Source: Pomacea canaliculata
Taxonomy: Eukaryota > Mollusca > Gastropoda > Architaenioglossa > Ampullariidae
Assembly: GCF_003073045.1 (NCBI RefSeq)
Contig: NC_037590.1
Coordinates: 21,168,449-21,232,448, forward strand
Direction of reading: 5' to 3'
Length of the DNA stretch: 64,000 nt
The notes beneath the pieces are model-generated. The model was not told the DNA's origin, searched no databases, and saw only the letters and a list, made by a program, of their open reading frames with translations. This document shows positions 27,401 to 42,400 of the stretch, piece after piece; within the stretch, counting starts at the first letter, position 1, and every line of letters starts with the position of its first letter. Both the position numbers and the translations under genes were made by a program.

Positions 27401-30400
27401 TGAATTTATTTTATCAGTTTGTCACGATGTTGTTTCTCATCTGTCATTACGCCGACGAGAAAGCTCTTCCCTTGTTAAAGATGAAAATGTGCTCAGCAAT
27501 TCTTTTTCTTTTCTGTCCTTCTACTGGAACGAAAAATGTTTAACCCACACATCAGCTTTGTACCTGTCTCATTCTTGTGTTCTTCTCCAGGGTTCGACTG
27601 ACTTCTGGTAATGTCACATACACTGTCACAGAACTCCTCAAAGTGTCTGCCATCGAGCAGGACGCGTTCGTCATCAATGTAAGATTTCTATTTTATTTTT
27701 AAATATTATTTCTTAAAATATATTACAAGGAACGTACAAACTCAAGCACAAAAATGTTTTGTATCTCATTTATCTCTGGTCAGATAATGTCGAAAGGGAA
27801 AGAGATACTGGTAGAGGATACATTTCATGTACAAAATTGTTTGTTTGGTTTTTCTGCAGTTTGTGGCGAATGCAGTTTTGATGAGAGATGAAGTAACGGT
27901 CACCACACAGACGACATGCAGACAAGGTTATGGGCGATTCGGTGCTGGGTGTGGTGAGTAAATGTTGCCAGATAAGAGTGAACTGTATTTCACACTCTTT
28001 TACTTTCTCTTAAATATTGTTTGAAAGATGCTCAATATTGTGTTGAGGGTACCACATGTATATCGTTTAAGCTTCATACAAGGTACACTATAGTGCATGC
28101 CCCCGTACAAATGAACCTTTACGTAAACCCCATATACATTATAATAACATTAATTAAATTTGGGAATTATCCCGTGAGGAGGCGAGGTGAATACCCTTTA
28201 TACAGTTACATGACCCCATTGTGAACACACAAAGATGGGTACCCCACATCACAATACTCTACAAGAGTATTTATTAGTAACTGATTAATTAGAGTTTCAG
28301 TCCAGAAATATTCATTTATGTTTTCACTGACTTGCTTTGATTTGTTACTGCCGTGACATTAACATGTTCACTGTTAACATAATATTTCAGTTCAGTGTGT
28401 CGCTGGCAGCTTTCTGAACAACGCAACGAACATGTGTGAGCAGTGTGCAGTCGACACCTACACCAACTCACCTGGTCAGACTCAATGTACACCATGTCTA
28501 CAGAATCAGACGACGCTTCGAGTGGGCTCCACATCCTGTGTTGGTCAGTCTGATGAAAGAACAAATGTCACTGAATAAGTGGGAACACAATGCAGTTAAA
28601 CATCTGTCTTGTGACAACAACGAGAAGCTTTCATGTGATCATAATAACAGTTACTGTCTGATTATTGAAGGGAGGTGAAAGGTGACTGAGTGGGTTGTGG
28701 TTTCGTATCCTCGTGTTCCCGACATACAAAGGTCATTAGCCGAATGAGACTTCATCTTTTAAAGACATGAATTGGAAGGTTTTATTCGTGTGTTTATAGC
28801 TCGTGTAGAGAACAAATTAACGATTTTTGTCCTAATGCTTGTTTATTGACTGAGATTTGGGGTTTTCAGAGAAATGTTCTGAGGGTGGTTATTTTAACCT
28901 CACCAACAGCGCATGCCAACCTTGCTTCAAGAACTTTTACCAGCCCAACAAAGGAAGAGTGGCTTGCTTTCCCTGCCCACCAAACACTTTCACTGAAGGA
29001 CCAGGAACAGTTTCTTTGGATAAATGTCGTGGTGAGTATGTGAGTCAGACCTCTAAAAAAAGAAACGGTGTTTGTGTGAGTCGGGTGTCAGAGATATATA
29101 GGGGGATGTTTGACTGGGACCTCTGATAATTGTTGCGGTGTTTGTGACATGGTAATAAATGATATGGTAAGTATGGGACTCAGGTCTATAATAAACGTAC
29201 TTTCTTAATTTTCCAAGCAAAAATAAATATACCAAAATTTGCTTGATGTGGCTGTAAACGATCATGTTTCATAATTTTAGTGTTCTCAGTCATAACGGAA
29301 AAATAACCCATACTCAAAATACTGTTCATCGTTAAAAAATAATTGTACAATTTGTAGAGATTTTTCTCTTTGGTCATGCTTTCAAAATCGATTCATCCAC
29401 TAATGAATTTATAATTAGTCCTTCCATTTATCCATCTATCATTAGTGATTAATGAACCATCACTGTTATCAGTTGATCATCAGTCATCAATAAATGAGTC
29501 ACAGCAACCATTTATCAGAGTCAACAAAAAAAAGCAATCATTACTCAATGAGTCATGAACTATTAATATCATTCATCAAGTGATCAATAGTCGATGTCTG
29601 TGACAGCCGCCTGTCCACCTGGCTCAGACATGCAGGGCACCTCGTGTGTGCCCTGTGCCCGGGCTCCTACCGGACAGGACTTGTGGCAGACGACAAGTGT
29701 CAGAACTGCTCCGCTGGCAACACCACCGCCACCACCAGCTCCACCTCGTCCACCGACTGTTATCAGCGTTAGTCACTTTTTGTTCACTTCTCGATGTCTA
29801 CAATGGGAAACATACCCACGGCAATATTTTTGTTCCTGAAATACGTTGTTTTCACTGTCAGAACTTTAAATAAAATTTTCTTTTAAATCACACAGGTCAG
29901 CGAAGTAAATATATAAATATATAAGGTATGGTCTCTTCTAGCTGCCTGTTCCCCTGGTTACAAGCGTAACACCACCACTAACCAGTGTGAACTGTGTCCT
30001 TACGGCTACTACCAGCCTGAACAGTGGCAAGACGAGTGTAGCCCATGTAACACCAACTTCACCACCAACAACACCGGCAGCACCAGCTCCAGCGACTGTA
30101 TATGTAAGGGTTGACTCTTGTATGATGCTTCCTTTAAGAACATTTCTTGACAACATCAGATCAGTCTTATGTAAAAGAAACGTAAATAAACATGTAAAGC
30201 GATAAAATAAAATGATGTCCTTGTGCTGCATTCAAACGTCCTCGTATCATGTTAATTAAAATATTTCTCCTGATAAACTGTTCGTGTGCGCTGTTTTGCA
30301 GTCATTAAAGCTCAACCACAAACCCTCATTTCTGAAAGAGGTCGCAGACTAGTACAGTGTATGTTGTCCACAAATTGATATGATGTTCTTTATAATAACT

Positions 30401-33400
30401 CGTACATATACAACATTGACTACAATTTACAAGGGTTGGGCCATTGGAGTTAGCTTCATGTTGAATTGTGTTGTCCTTGTATTACAGTTGTGTGTCCAGC
30501 GGGGTCCGAGGACCCTGGTAACCACACCTGTCAACCTTGCCCGAGAGGATCGTACCGCGCCAACTCGTTACAAGACCGATTCCTCAGGTGCACCGCATGT
30601 AACACCAGCTTCACCACCGTCACCACCGGCTCTACATCATCTAACGACTGTAACATCAGTAAGCCAAGAACAAGCACAAGACGATCAGCATTCTATGATG
30701 AATACACATTTCTCCTTCCGCATTATGCACATTTCTTTCTTTCTACATGTTCAATGGTCTATGGTCCCGCCTCACATGGGCGGCTGTCAGTGTGTGACAT
30801 TATTCATCACTAATAATAAAATAAAGATACCATTAGGCGTATAAAAGCAGTGATTGACTCAAGTGCCAGGTAAACTCATTTTTTTATATTTTCCAGCTGC
30901 CTGTTCCCCTGGTTACATGCGTAACGCCACCACTAACCAGTGTGTGCTGTGTCCTTACGGCTACTACCAGCCTGAACAGTGGCAAGACACGTGTATCCCA
31001 TGTAACACCAACTACACCACCAACAACACCGGCAGCACCAGCTCCAGCGACTGTCTATGTAAGGGCTGACTCTTGTATAATGTTTCCTTTAAGAACATTT
31101 CTTGAAAACATCAGATCAGTCTTGTAAAAGAAACGTAAATAAACATGTAAAACCATAAAATAAAATAATGGTTGGGCCATTGGAGTTAGCTTCATGTTGA
31201 ATTGTGTTGTCCTTGTATTACAGTTGTGTGTCCAGCGGGGTCAGAGGACATTGGTAACCACACCTGTCAACCTTGCCCGAGAGGATTTTACCGATCCAGC
31301 TTGTTACAAGACCGATTCCTGAAGTGCACCGCATGTAACACCAACTTCACCACCGTCACCACCGGCTCTACATCATCTAACAACTGTAACATCAGTAAGC
31401 CAAGAACTCGCATCAAATAAGACCATCAATATTCTATGATGAATGCACATTTCTCCTTCCGCATTATGCAACATTTCTTTCTTTCTTTCTTTCTTTCTCA
31501 CTCCGGAGAGCAAACCTGTCCGACTTCTAGTTTGTCAGTGACTGTGAAGTGGGCTTCTCGGTGTCTGCTATGGTGACCAGAGTTGTTCTGTCATCGTGGC
31601 TCCCTGAGACCACAGCTCTGTCCATGTTTGTTTGTTTGTGTAGTAGGATGGTTTGTGTCACATGGGCGGCTGTCACTGTGACAATGTTCATCAGTAACAA
31701 TAAAATAAAGATACCATCATGCGTATGACAACAGTGATTGACGGAAGTGCTAGGTAAGTAAGATAAACTCGTTGTTTATATTTTGCAGCCGCCTGTTCTC
31801 CTGGTCACCGGCGTAACATCACCACTAACCAGTGTGAACTGTGTGATTACGGCTATTTCCAGCCTGAACAGTGGCAGGACACTTGTATCCCATGTAACAC
31901 CAACTACACCACCAGCAACACCGGCAGCACCAACCCTAGCGACTGCAAATGTAGGGGCTAACACTTACATGTACAGCTTACATTACACATTGTTGCTAAA
32001 CACGACAGTTCTGTTCTTATACATGACCAAGTGCTGTCATACATTACATGTCAAAGTCATATACATTATTAGTATTGTTAAACATTACTTATCAGTGGCG
32101 TTGGAACCTGGGGGCCAGGGGGATGGGGCAACCGTCCCTTTGAAAAACACTCAGAAATTCTTTTTTTTTTTTCACTCTATACAGTCGTGTGTCCACCCGG
32201 TTATGAAGACCCGGGTAATCAGACATGTCAGCCATGCCAGCAAGGATATTTCCGATCAAACTCCCTCGCTGATCGGTTCCTTGGGTGTACTGCGTGCACT
32301 GCCACCTTCACTACTGCAGGCATCGGTTCGACATCGAGCAACAGCTGTAACATCAGTAAGTCATAGATAACGAACAGATGATAGCTGTAATGTTAGAGTC
32401 ATAAATCGTGAGCAGACGACAGTTTGTAACATCAGTAAATGTGAGCAAAGAACAGACGACAGCCATTTCACTGAAGTGAGGAATAATGAGCAAACGCTCC
32501 AGTCTATAAAGTACAACCTTTGCATTCAACCCTTGTCCTCTTTCTTCACTCTCTACAACTTGTATATACACGTGGCTTTGCTCAGTTGCAAATTACTTAT
32601 CCAATTTTCCAGCTGCCTGCTCTCCAGGTTACATGCGTAACTCCAGCACTAACCAATGTGTAGCATGTAACTATGGCTACTACCAGCCTCTCAAGTGGCA
32701 GGACATGTGTCTTCAGTGCAACGCCAACTACACCACCGCCAACACTGCCAGCACTAACGCAAGTGATTGCAGATGTAAGGGATTTGGCTAGCGCTTGTAA
32801 TTTCTGAGATACTGAGACTAAATAGATAGTATTTAAACATTTTATAAACGTTTACAAATGATCGGTAGCTCCTCTTCAAATAAGTCTCTTATTGCAAGCA
32901 AACAAGTAGCAACAACGTAGACAACCCCTACACTCCCACCACCTGTGCTACCACTCCAGAACAAACTATGTAATTCACGCTATATAACAAAAATGGTAGA
33001 TTTTGGTATAAATGGTATACTTTGCATTATTTCTATATTTTATTTTTTGTTCAATATCGTGTTTATATAAGATAGTCCTTGTAAGCAGTGGTAAAGATTC
33101 CTTTTATTTTCTGTTACATGTCTTTTTCTTTCATTTTTCCTTTCCTTTTTTACTGTTTCTTTATATTCTGTTTTTTATTTTACTGTATTTCTTGTGACAG
33201 ACTTGATACTTACGTTATTTGCTGACGTTTAGAGACAATTTTCTTTGAGTCGTAAATTTTATGTTGCATCAATTGACTTTGAAAAAGCATTCGATTCTGT
33301 ATCTCAAAAACTGTTCGAGCCAATCCTTTTCAAACACAGTATACACGCGAGTGGAAATTTTCATAAATGTATACAAAACATGTACAAATCGGTTAAAGGT

Positions 33401-36400
33401 CGTGTCAGAGGAGGAGGCTACTTTGCGGATTATACTCACTGTGAAAAGGGGGTTAAACAAGAAGATTTGTGTAGCCCTACACTTTTCCCACTTTTATTTT
33501 TAAGCTAACTTTAAAAATTCTGAACTATGGAAAACACATGGCAACCTTTTCACGCGATTTGTTTGAAAAATGTATCTTTTCGCTTGCAGACGTTAGTGTA
33601 TTGTCACTCTCAGCCTAAATGTTAAGAGTAATATTGTCGTTTTTAGAAAAGGAGGATTCTTAGCAGAAATGAAAGGTGGCTATATGGAGGTATCTAAATG
33701 AATGTGGTTAATACATATAATTATTTAGGCCTTTATTTCTAAACTAGATTAAGTTTTTCCTTGCATCTGAAGAACTAACTGCTAAGGCCAAGAAAGCAAA
33801 ATTTTTCATTGTTAATGTATTATATGATAGGAAATCATTCTGCAAATGTGTCTACCAGGTTATTTTATATTCAAATGAGACCAATCTTACAGAGCAGAAG
33901 TAATGGCCTCAATGAAAAGGTTTGAATGGAAATTGAAAATGTGTATATATACCCTCTGAAAAGATTTTAGGTGGGTGCACATACTCCTAACATGGGAGTT
34001 GGTTTGCAAAGTTACCCACTTTTCTTTAACGCATACGTAAGTTGTGTGAGATACTTTCTAAAAATAACAAATGGAGCTAAAAAAAATAGCAGATGGAGCA
34101 GCTAAGACATCAATGGAAAGCCTACAAAATGTTGAACGACTATACAATAATAAGGAGCAAAACTGGGTATGGGAGATTAGACTAATTCTTTTCAGGTATG
34201 GTTTTGGACATGTGTGGCTACATCGACGGATGGCCTTATATTCCCAGAACCAGTGACATATTGAGTTTTGATAAGTTAGTTAAGTATGTGTCGCACAGGG
34301 AGATTAATTCAATTTAGATATTAATAGATTCACTAAAATGCATGGTGCGACTTCAACTTTGAATTGCAGACACTGTATCACGTGCTTTAAAATATTCTAA
34401 CAATAATATAAGTAAGACGTGCCCTATGAGCCATGTTAATGAAGAGGATGAATTTCATTTTATATCATGCTGTCCATCTGTGACAGATCTACGAAAAAGT
34501 GTCATTCCAAAAAGCATTACAATAGACCCAGCAATTTTATTTCTTTATGTCTCTCATGCCTCTATAAAAATGAGTTCTTAGCTTGTAGCTTGTGCAGCCT
34601 AACAAGATGATGTTTTAATCAGTTCATCAATAAGTAATATATTCTATAGCAGTTTGATCTCTCTAATTTTAGAGTGCTGTTCGAAATTTGACTGGATTTT
34701 AATTTCTATCAAAATACTTCCACGACAAGTTACATTTACAGTGTTTTGAGTGACATCTATAACTATTGCTGTATTTGCTCTGTTCATACTGTCCACAGTC
34801 TATTGCCAGCCCGGGTACGAGGTCCAAGCTCCCGGGAAGACGACGTGTTCCCCGTGTTCCAGAGGAACGTACAAGACCAACGACGGTGACGACAAGTTCC
34901 GGGCCTGTCAGAACTGCAGCAGCGGAAATACCACAGATGGCACTGCGGCCTGGTCTGCCAGTCTCTGCAACATCAGTACGTTAATAGGATGTTCTTTATA
35001 AAATTCAGTTTTGATATTTTTGAAAGTATATTGTGTGTTCTCTTGAGCATGGTGTGTTGACTTTGAAGATTCGCTAGCACTTGCATCCTTTTCAGTTTTA
35101 TCGTTGCAGACATCTCCTGTCCCCATGAATAGTCGAAGGTAGATAGCTTATGGAAGCAGATCCTATGATCCCTTACACTGCTTTGTAAAAGCATTTGCAA
35201 TTAAAAATGTAATTCAAATAGGAAATTTTGTTTTTATTTAGTTATTATTTATTTTAACAGATTTATTTGCTTTGGAAGTATTAAGACTGCAACATATTAA
35301 TATTACAGAGTTATTACAGCTTGTCATAAATGCCTTTTTCTGTTTGCTGTGTAAAGTTTTTACTTTTTTTCCCGACTTGCAGTAACACATGACTCACTAA
35401 GCCACTGTCTTAACGACTTTTGACATACAAACATTGAGAACTGTTTTACTTGATTTGTCAGCGGTGTGCGCGGCCGGCCAGGTGATCATGAACGGCAGGT
35501 GTGTGCCCTGTTCAGCAAATTTTTACCAGAATGAATCACTCCCCTTCTCCTACACCAAGTGTACCGCTTGTCCACCTGGTACTGGGACCAGACAGGACGG
35601 TCAAACATCCCAGGCGGCCTGCTTACGTAAGTTATCATTATGATTATCTGTTAAAAGTAATAGAAACTAAACTTTATGAAACTCGTAAGACTGCTTGCTG
35701 TGTTCTAAAAGGACATCACTGTTGTCACTTCTTTTAGACACAGATAGGAAAGCATATTTTAAGTTCTTATCAGGAAAAGGTTATCCTCTGTTAAGACTTA
35801 GAGAACGATACCAGAGTATATCAACTGATAACAGTAGCGATAATGGCAGCGCTGTCTCTCAGCAAAATCTCATCTGAATGATGTTCACACTCATCATGGT
35901 GCCTGTAATCAAGATATCTGTCTGTCAGCAATGTGTGGGCCTGGACAACAGTACAACTCCACAGTCAGCCAGTGTGTCGCCTGTCCTCAAGGCAAGTGGA
36001 ACTCTGGCAACGCCTCCCAGCAGTTTGACCCCTGTGCCCCTTGTCCTGCCACCTACGTCACTGTTGGGGAAGGAGCCACCAGTGCAGATAACTGCACCCT
36101 GAGTGAGTTCTGCTGGTTGAACACAAATATCACAAAGCCCGTCATACAGCAAGTGTGAACAATTTGAAACTAAGGAGATGCAGGACAAACAGCTACAAAA
36201 TGTTTTGAGCTGTAGGTTCATGTTGGGAAAATTTATTTTGCATTTATTTTCTCCAAATTTATTTTAATCCATACTTCTGGAAGTTTTTTCTTTTCTTTTC
36301 TTCAGAGGACTGCCCACCTGGTGAGTATATTGCGACGAATGACAGCTGTAAGCCTTGTCCTAACGGCACGTACCAAGATGCAAGAAGACAGTATAACTGT

Positions 36401-39400
36401 AGAACATGTCCTGCTGGAACAAACACTTCTTCAGAAGGTACCACGGATGTCAAATACTGTACAGGTAAACTTCACAGAACTTTTTAATTTACAATCAGGG
36501 CGCACTTCAATGTGAGCCGCCCTAAAGTTATTCTTGTCAATTAGCTTCAGTTTCTTGTTACTATTTCCCCTACAATTTTTTCTAGAGACAATACACGTAC
36601 ATATTTGTATGTGTAAATGTGTAGACATTGGTGGTCCATTCACGAAAGTATCTTTTATAGTTTTGTGTGCAGGAAGAGGTGACGTTTAAAGTTTCCTGTC
36701 AGTCTGCTCCCCACCTCTCCCCCCTCTCTCATTCACTTTCCTTGCTAAAGAAATCAATTAATCAATCAGTCTCTCTCACGTTGATGTGAACAAGCTTTCT
36801 ACAGTATTTGATATGATAGACGTGAATAGTATAGTGCATCAACAATATCGATATCACTCTCAACAAAGAAATCTGCTGCTTTGTAAACAAATAAACAACA
36901 GCAGAGAAGGCAAATTGTTTCAAGGATTTAAACAAGGTGATGGCGTAAGAACTCTTGTGGCAATATAAGCTTAACTACTGCTCAATCCTTATTGTGAACA
37001 TTAAAGATAATTCATATAAGGGGAACATTTTATCTGCTTTTTTAGAATTTTACAGTCAGACATTTAAACTTTTTGGCGTCAGATTATTTTTACACGAACA
37101 TCTTTTCCAGTGTACTGTAATGCTGGGCAAGAGCAGAAATCGAAAACGGAAAACTGCACGAGCTGCCTCCCTGACTTCATCAAGAATTTTGATGGCTACG
37201 GACCTTGCACCCAGTGCACTGGGAACTTTACATCTAATGCAGCTAGAACCGTGTGTGATGTCTGTGAGTGGTGTAACACAAACGTATATACTCTGTAGTT
37301 AATTCTAGTCAATTTGCACAGCAACATAGTGTGTTCTAGTCCTGCGACATAGTGTAGTGTATTTCAGTACTATAACATATATATTTTTTAGTCCTAAAAT
37401 ACAGACATGCAGTGTATTCTAGTCCTAAACATAGGACTATGGGGAAAGAAACATGTATTTTGGTATTTTATGCAGTATATGCTCCAGGAAGCTGCATGTG
37501 TTGTCCCTTGTTACAGTGTTACTGAACTTGTTACAGTGTACTGCGACAAAGGATTTCGACATAATGCAGGTGGAAGTTGTGATCCTTGTGAAGTTGGCTT
37601 TTACAAGGACCAGCGAGGGAATTCATCCTGCATACAATGTCCAGCCAATTCAACAACAGCAAGTGTAGCTTCTACTAGCATCGATAACTGCACCATAGGT
37701 AAACAATGTATTGGAATAAGCCATAACAGCAAGAGAACAACATTCAATAAGCTATACCAATGAGAAAATTTGTGTGTGTGTGCGTTCGTGCATGTGTGCA
37801 CACATGCATGGATGTGTATGTAGGGAAGGCAGGGATGTGTTACTTTGTTTTACAATTTTTGCTTTACAGCAAACTGTGTCAAATCTTTAATGAGGTCATT
37901 TGAATTTGCAATTAACATTTTATCTCCGTAACAGTGGTACTGACATAAAATAAAATTGAATGATTTGTTTTATCTTAATTAATACTTAAATTTGGTAATG
38001 TACTAACTATACTGCTTATATACTATGACTAATATACAGAAAAAATATAACTATTAAATAAAATATAGAGAAAAAAATTAAGGTTTTACTTTCAAAAGTA
38101 TATCTGAAAACAATTCAATTCTCAGCTTTCTGCGAGCCTGGCCTGTACTCTGTAACCAACCAATTACCATGCCTGCCTTGTCCACTGGGAACTTACAAGA
38201 ATGAGACAGGAAACCAGAACTGCAGCCTGTGTCCTGCAGATCGAACAACACCTCATACAGGCAGTGTCTCAGCAAACAGCTGTTCTCTTGGTCAGTTTGC
38301 AAAATTGTTACATTTGTTTTTGTAAACATTTTGTGACATTGCTCCAAAATCTTTTCATGAAAGCTATTAAATGTTTCAAACTTTAGCATTTTAATAGTTA
38401 AACTCTTTAAACTACAGATACTTTTCTATAACTTTGTGTCAAAAGGTAATTGTTGTCTTTTATGTAATTTATCGGGTCATGGAAGTTAGCTTTCATTTTA
38501 AAAGTCATGCAGAAACACTGACAAAGTTTATTACTTATGCATTGTTTTTTTAATCAGACTGAAGAGAGAAACCTGTACTAGGTTCCTTTTTGAAACTGCG
38601 AAACTTACTTACGAACTCTGCTAAGCTCTATTCAACTTCCTAATAAAACCAAATGTCCTGCAACAGAAATGAGCTTAAATTTTATCAATGTTTTTCGAAG
38701 TCCAAATTTCTTTTGAATGTTGACAGTTGTGTGTCCTGCTGGCCAGTTCCGTAACACCAATAATATGTGTCAAGACTGTGACACTGGCTACTATCAGTCA
38801 CAGCCTGGTCAGACTACCTGTCAGTCATGTGTTGCTAACTATACAACATACACCAAGGCATCAACCTCACCTGAAAACTGCACAAGTAAAAATGAGAAAT
38901 TTTTTGTTCTTTTCGAGTTGCAAATAATTTTGATTGAAAGAAAAATTGTGGAGCAATCATTACCTACTGCTCCATATTTACTGGTGTTTGTATTATAATT
39001 GAAATGTGTGTGTGTGTGAATGAAGATTAGTAGTTATAGAACTTGTGGCAAATAGTGGTCAAATTAATGAATCTCTCCCTTTCTCTCGATTTATGGGCTA
39101 CTCTCTCTATATATATAAAACACTTCTTTATTCTTTTCTATCCTGTATTCGTTCAGTTAACTGCCCACCTGGACAATTTCGGGATACCAGGACTTCGTGT
39201 CAGAAATGTGTGGTGGGCTCTTATCAGCCAAACTATGGAGCAGCATCATGCATTAACTGCACCACAAACTTCATTACAGCAGGCAGTGGTTCAACAAACT
39301 CATCGGACTGTTTTAGTATGTTTGGTTCCTTGGTGCTTTACAAAACCTACAATCTTTTACAGTGTCTTCTTGCTCTCTCTTAAGACTAGTTATATGTGAA

Positions 39401-42400
39401 ATTTGGTGATGAAGTGCACAACAAAGTATATTTCCAAATACTAATCATTACGAAATATACATATGTCTTTAACCATTTTATTGTCAACTTTCTATAGTTA
39501 GTTGTAGACCCGGCAGCTACAGACCACCATACAGCAAAACAGAATGTCTCAAGTGTCCTTTCGACTGGTACCAGAATGTCAGCAATGCTACAGAGTGCAT
39601 AGCTTGTCCTGGAGGTTTCGTCACTCAGCAGGACGGGTCCACCCTAGAGACAGACTGCTTGCGTAAGTCTAGAAATCTGTGATGACTGAAATACCTATGA
39701 TATGAGCTCAGCTTGACCTGTGCACTTCAACTCTGCACTCAAGTAATGTCATAGATAATGTAAGAATGAAAGATTTAATTTGCTGTGCACAAAAAATATA
39801 ACATTACAGAGTTCATTAAATTTCATGAACCTACCTAGACTACCTTGCTTGTAATCCCAATCCCAGCATTTGAAAAAGCATTTCACAGAGGCGCTATTGA
39901 CAAAACATTCTTCAAATTAAATTACAAGTTTTAGCATGTGCTCATGCTTGTGTGTATGTCCTTGTGCATGTGTGTTTGTGTGTGCTACTCCTTTTTCCTC
40001 TCCAGAAGCACGACACTCTTAGTTCTTGTTATGTCTTTCCTCTTTGCATTTTCTTTATTTAACTAATTGGTCATCAGTACTGTTGTTCATCCTTCCCTTC
40101 CTTCATATGTTGTCCTTGTCCTTTTCTCTTGTTTTGACTTCTAAAACCTTTGTTAAAAATATGTACACATAGCTTTCAGATCACTTTAAAGCTGTTGGTA
40201 TTGTTTGCTTTTTTAAAGCAAAATGCACGCTGGGTGAATATCTCAACATCTCTGCTCGCACCTGTTCTCCATGTCCTGTGGGTACATACAACCAGATTGG
40301 CAGTAACGTTACGGTCTGCACTTCATGTCCTGAGAACAAGATTACCATTGGCACTGGAGCACGATCTATTGATGCATGCAATATCAGTAGGTGTCTAAGC
40401 TGTTATTATCGTTTATAACATTATTTCTATTTGTTCGTAGGTAATCCAGAGTTTGCAGAACTATTCTACCAGACATCCTTCATACATCAATAAAATCCCT
40501 GTAATCTCTGCTTGGAAAGTCGCATTTGCTGCCAAATCTGCAATGAAAAACTTATAAACTAGCTACCCTGTCTTTTTATGTCATTGACCATGCCACTTCT
40601 TTGTATCTGAGTAATATTGTCACCATCTTCTCTTCAAGTCTCTGAGCTCTTCGTCTAATTTCTAGACCTTCATGATTCCCTTTTTAAAAAAAGAGACATC
40701 TGTTCCTCTCATTTTGACTCTGTAGAATAGAGCAACTTCACCTTCTTTATCTGATATTTTATTTAAATACTACAGTAGATCACTTTTAAAAAATCTTTAA
40801 AAACTAATCTATTTTAGTCTTAGTATTAATCCTGACAGTGACACCACTCTTTTTGTAAATTTTATCAATTGATGTTTATTTCAATGTATGAGATGATCTA
40901 GGTGACTAATTGGTTGGATAGAGGTGTTTGGTTGTAATGAATTTGTGTGTGTGGGTGTGGGTGGTGTATGTGGATGAGAAAGAGAGAGTCCAATGCCCTG
41001 AGCACCCCATTGGGTGAAGAAATGTGTATACAAATATTCATTATTATCATCATCATTACTTTTAAAAATTATCATCCATTGTATCCTTTTAAAAAATACT
41101 TAAAAACACAGAATATTGTGTCCATTTGTTCAGATTTGACAGTGATATCTATATTGTGTAAAAAAAAAACCATTAAATATCTAAATACAAAATAGTGCTA
41201 ATTTTAATTATGAAACATCTTTACCGCTTAAATAGTTTAATTTGTAAGACTGTATTCAGATTAAGAAGTGCATAAGTTGGTGTTTCTCTTCAGCGGACTG
41301 TGTTTTGGGGCAGTACCGGACAAATGAAGGTTGCATGAACTGTCCAAAGGGAAGTTACCAGCCACTTAAGTCGCAGGACAGTTGTATAAAGTGTCCTCCA
41401 GGGAATACCACCCTCCTTACAGGACAAGTTTATGAATCAGCTTGCATTGGTGAGTGTCGCATTCCAACTCTGTAGTTATGTTCAGATGAGACAGAAAATA
41501 CGAACAAAACTCTGAATTTAAGAAATAACTATAATGAGGAAAATTATTCAACACACAAAATGATTAACACATTTTATGGACTTGCATTAAGACATTTTAA
41601 AATCCATAATTTCCCCTTAAAGATAAATCTTTTGTTACAGTCACTTCTGTAAAAAGTTTCCTTTGGAGTCCCTGTCATCAGGTTTGGAACTTCAACATAA
41701 AAGAACACAGACACAACTTTTTTTTTTCCTGGTTGCTGCCATTGTCAAATTCCAGCAAGATCAGACAGACCAATATAAGAAGAACACAGAAAAAAACTGG
41801 ACAAAAAATACATTCTTTAAAATATAACAGTCATTCAACTGAAATTTATAATACCACTAATTAAATTATTCCCTAATAAATAATTTACATTCAGTTGAAA
41901 ACTGTCACACACCCATAAAATTTACTGGTCAAGGACACAAAACAGCAGCAAGAAATTACTCTTTTTTTGAACCCTAATTACAGTTTTATCCTAATGGAGC
42001 ATGATGTTGCTACGTCAAAAGAAGAAGAGATCATTGTGAGATGTAGCACCCATTGCAGCAACCCTGCACACTTTCACACAAACCACTCCCCTTCCGCCAA
42101 CCTTTTTCATTCTTAATTCTTAAAATATATACAGAAAAGATCTTGTTGAAATGTGCATCAAACTGAAAATTTTTTAAGATAAAATATAATGTGCATTTAA
42201 CAAATCTAATATTTAATTTTTCTTTACATTTTAGAATCTTACAGGAATATGATTGAGTGAAAGGTTCATTGATGCTACTGCCTGTCAAATCAACAGATCC
42301 CACTTGTCATGTTGAAGCAAGGTTTATGATGGTGCATAAATCTTACAAGCCTATCGGGCATTGTCATTTGGTCCCTCTTTTGCATACATTGCAAGCAGTT

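Noticed and set aside
36786-36968. Small gene in an intron of the Cys-repeat array
   Set aside because: 60 codons without any recognised motif, start context or splice partner; random frame in AT-rich intron.
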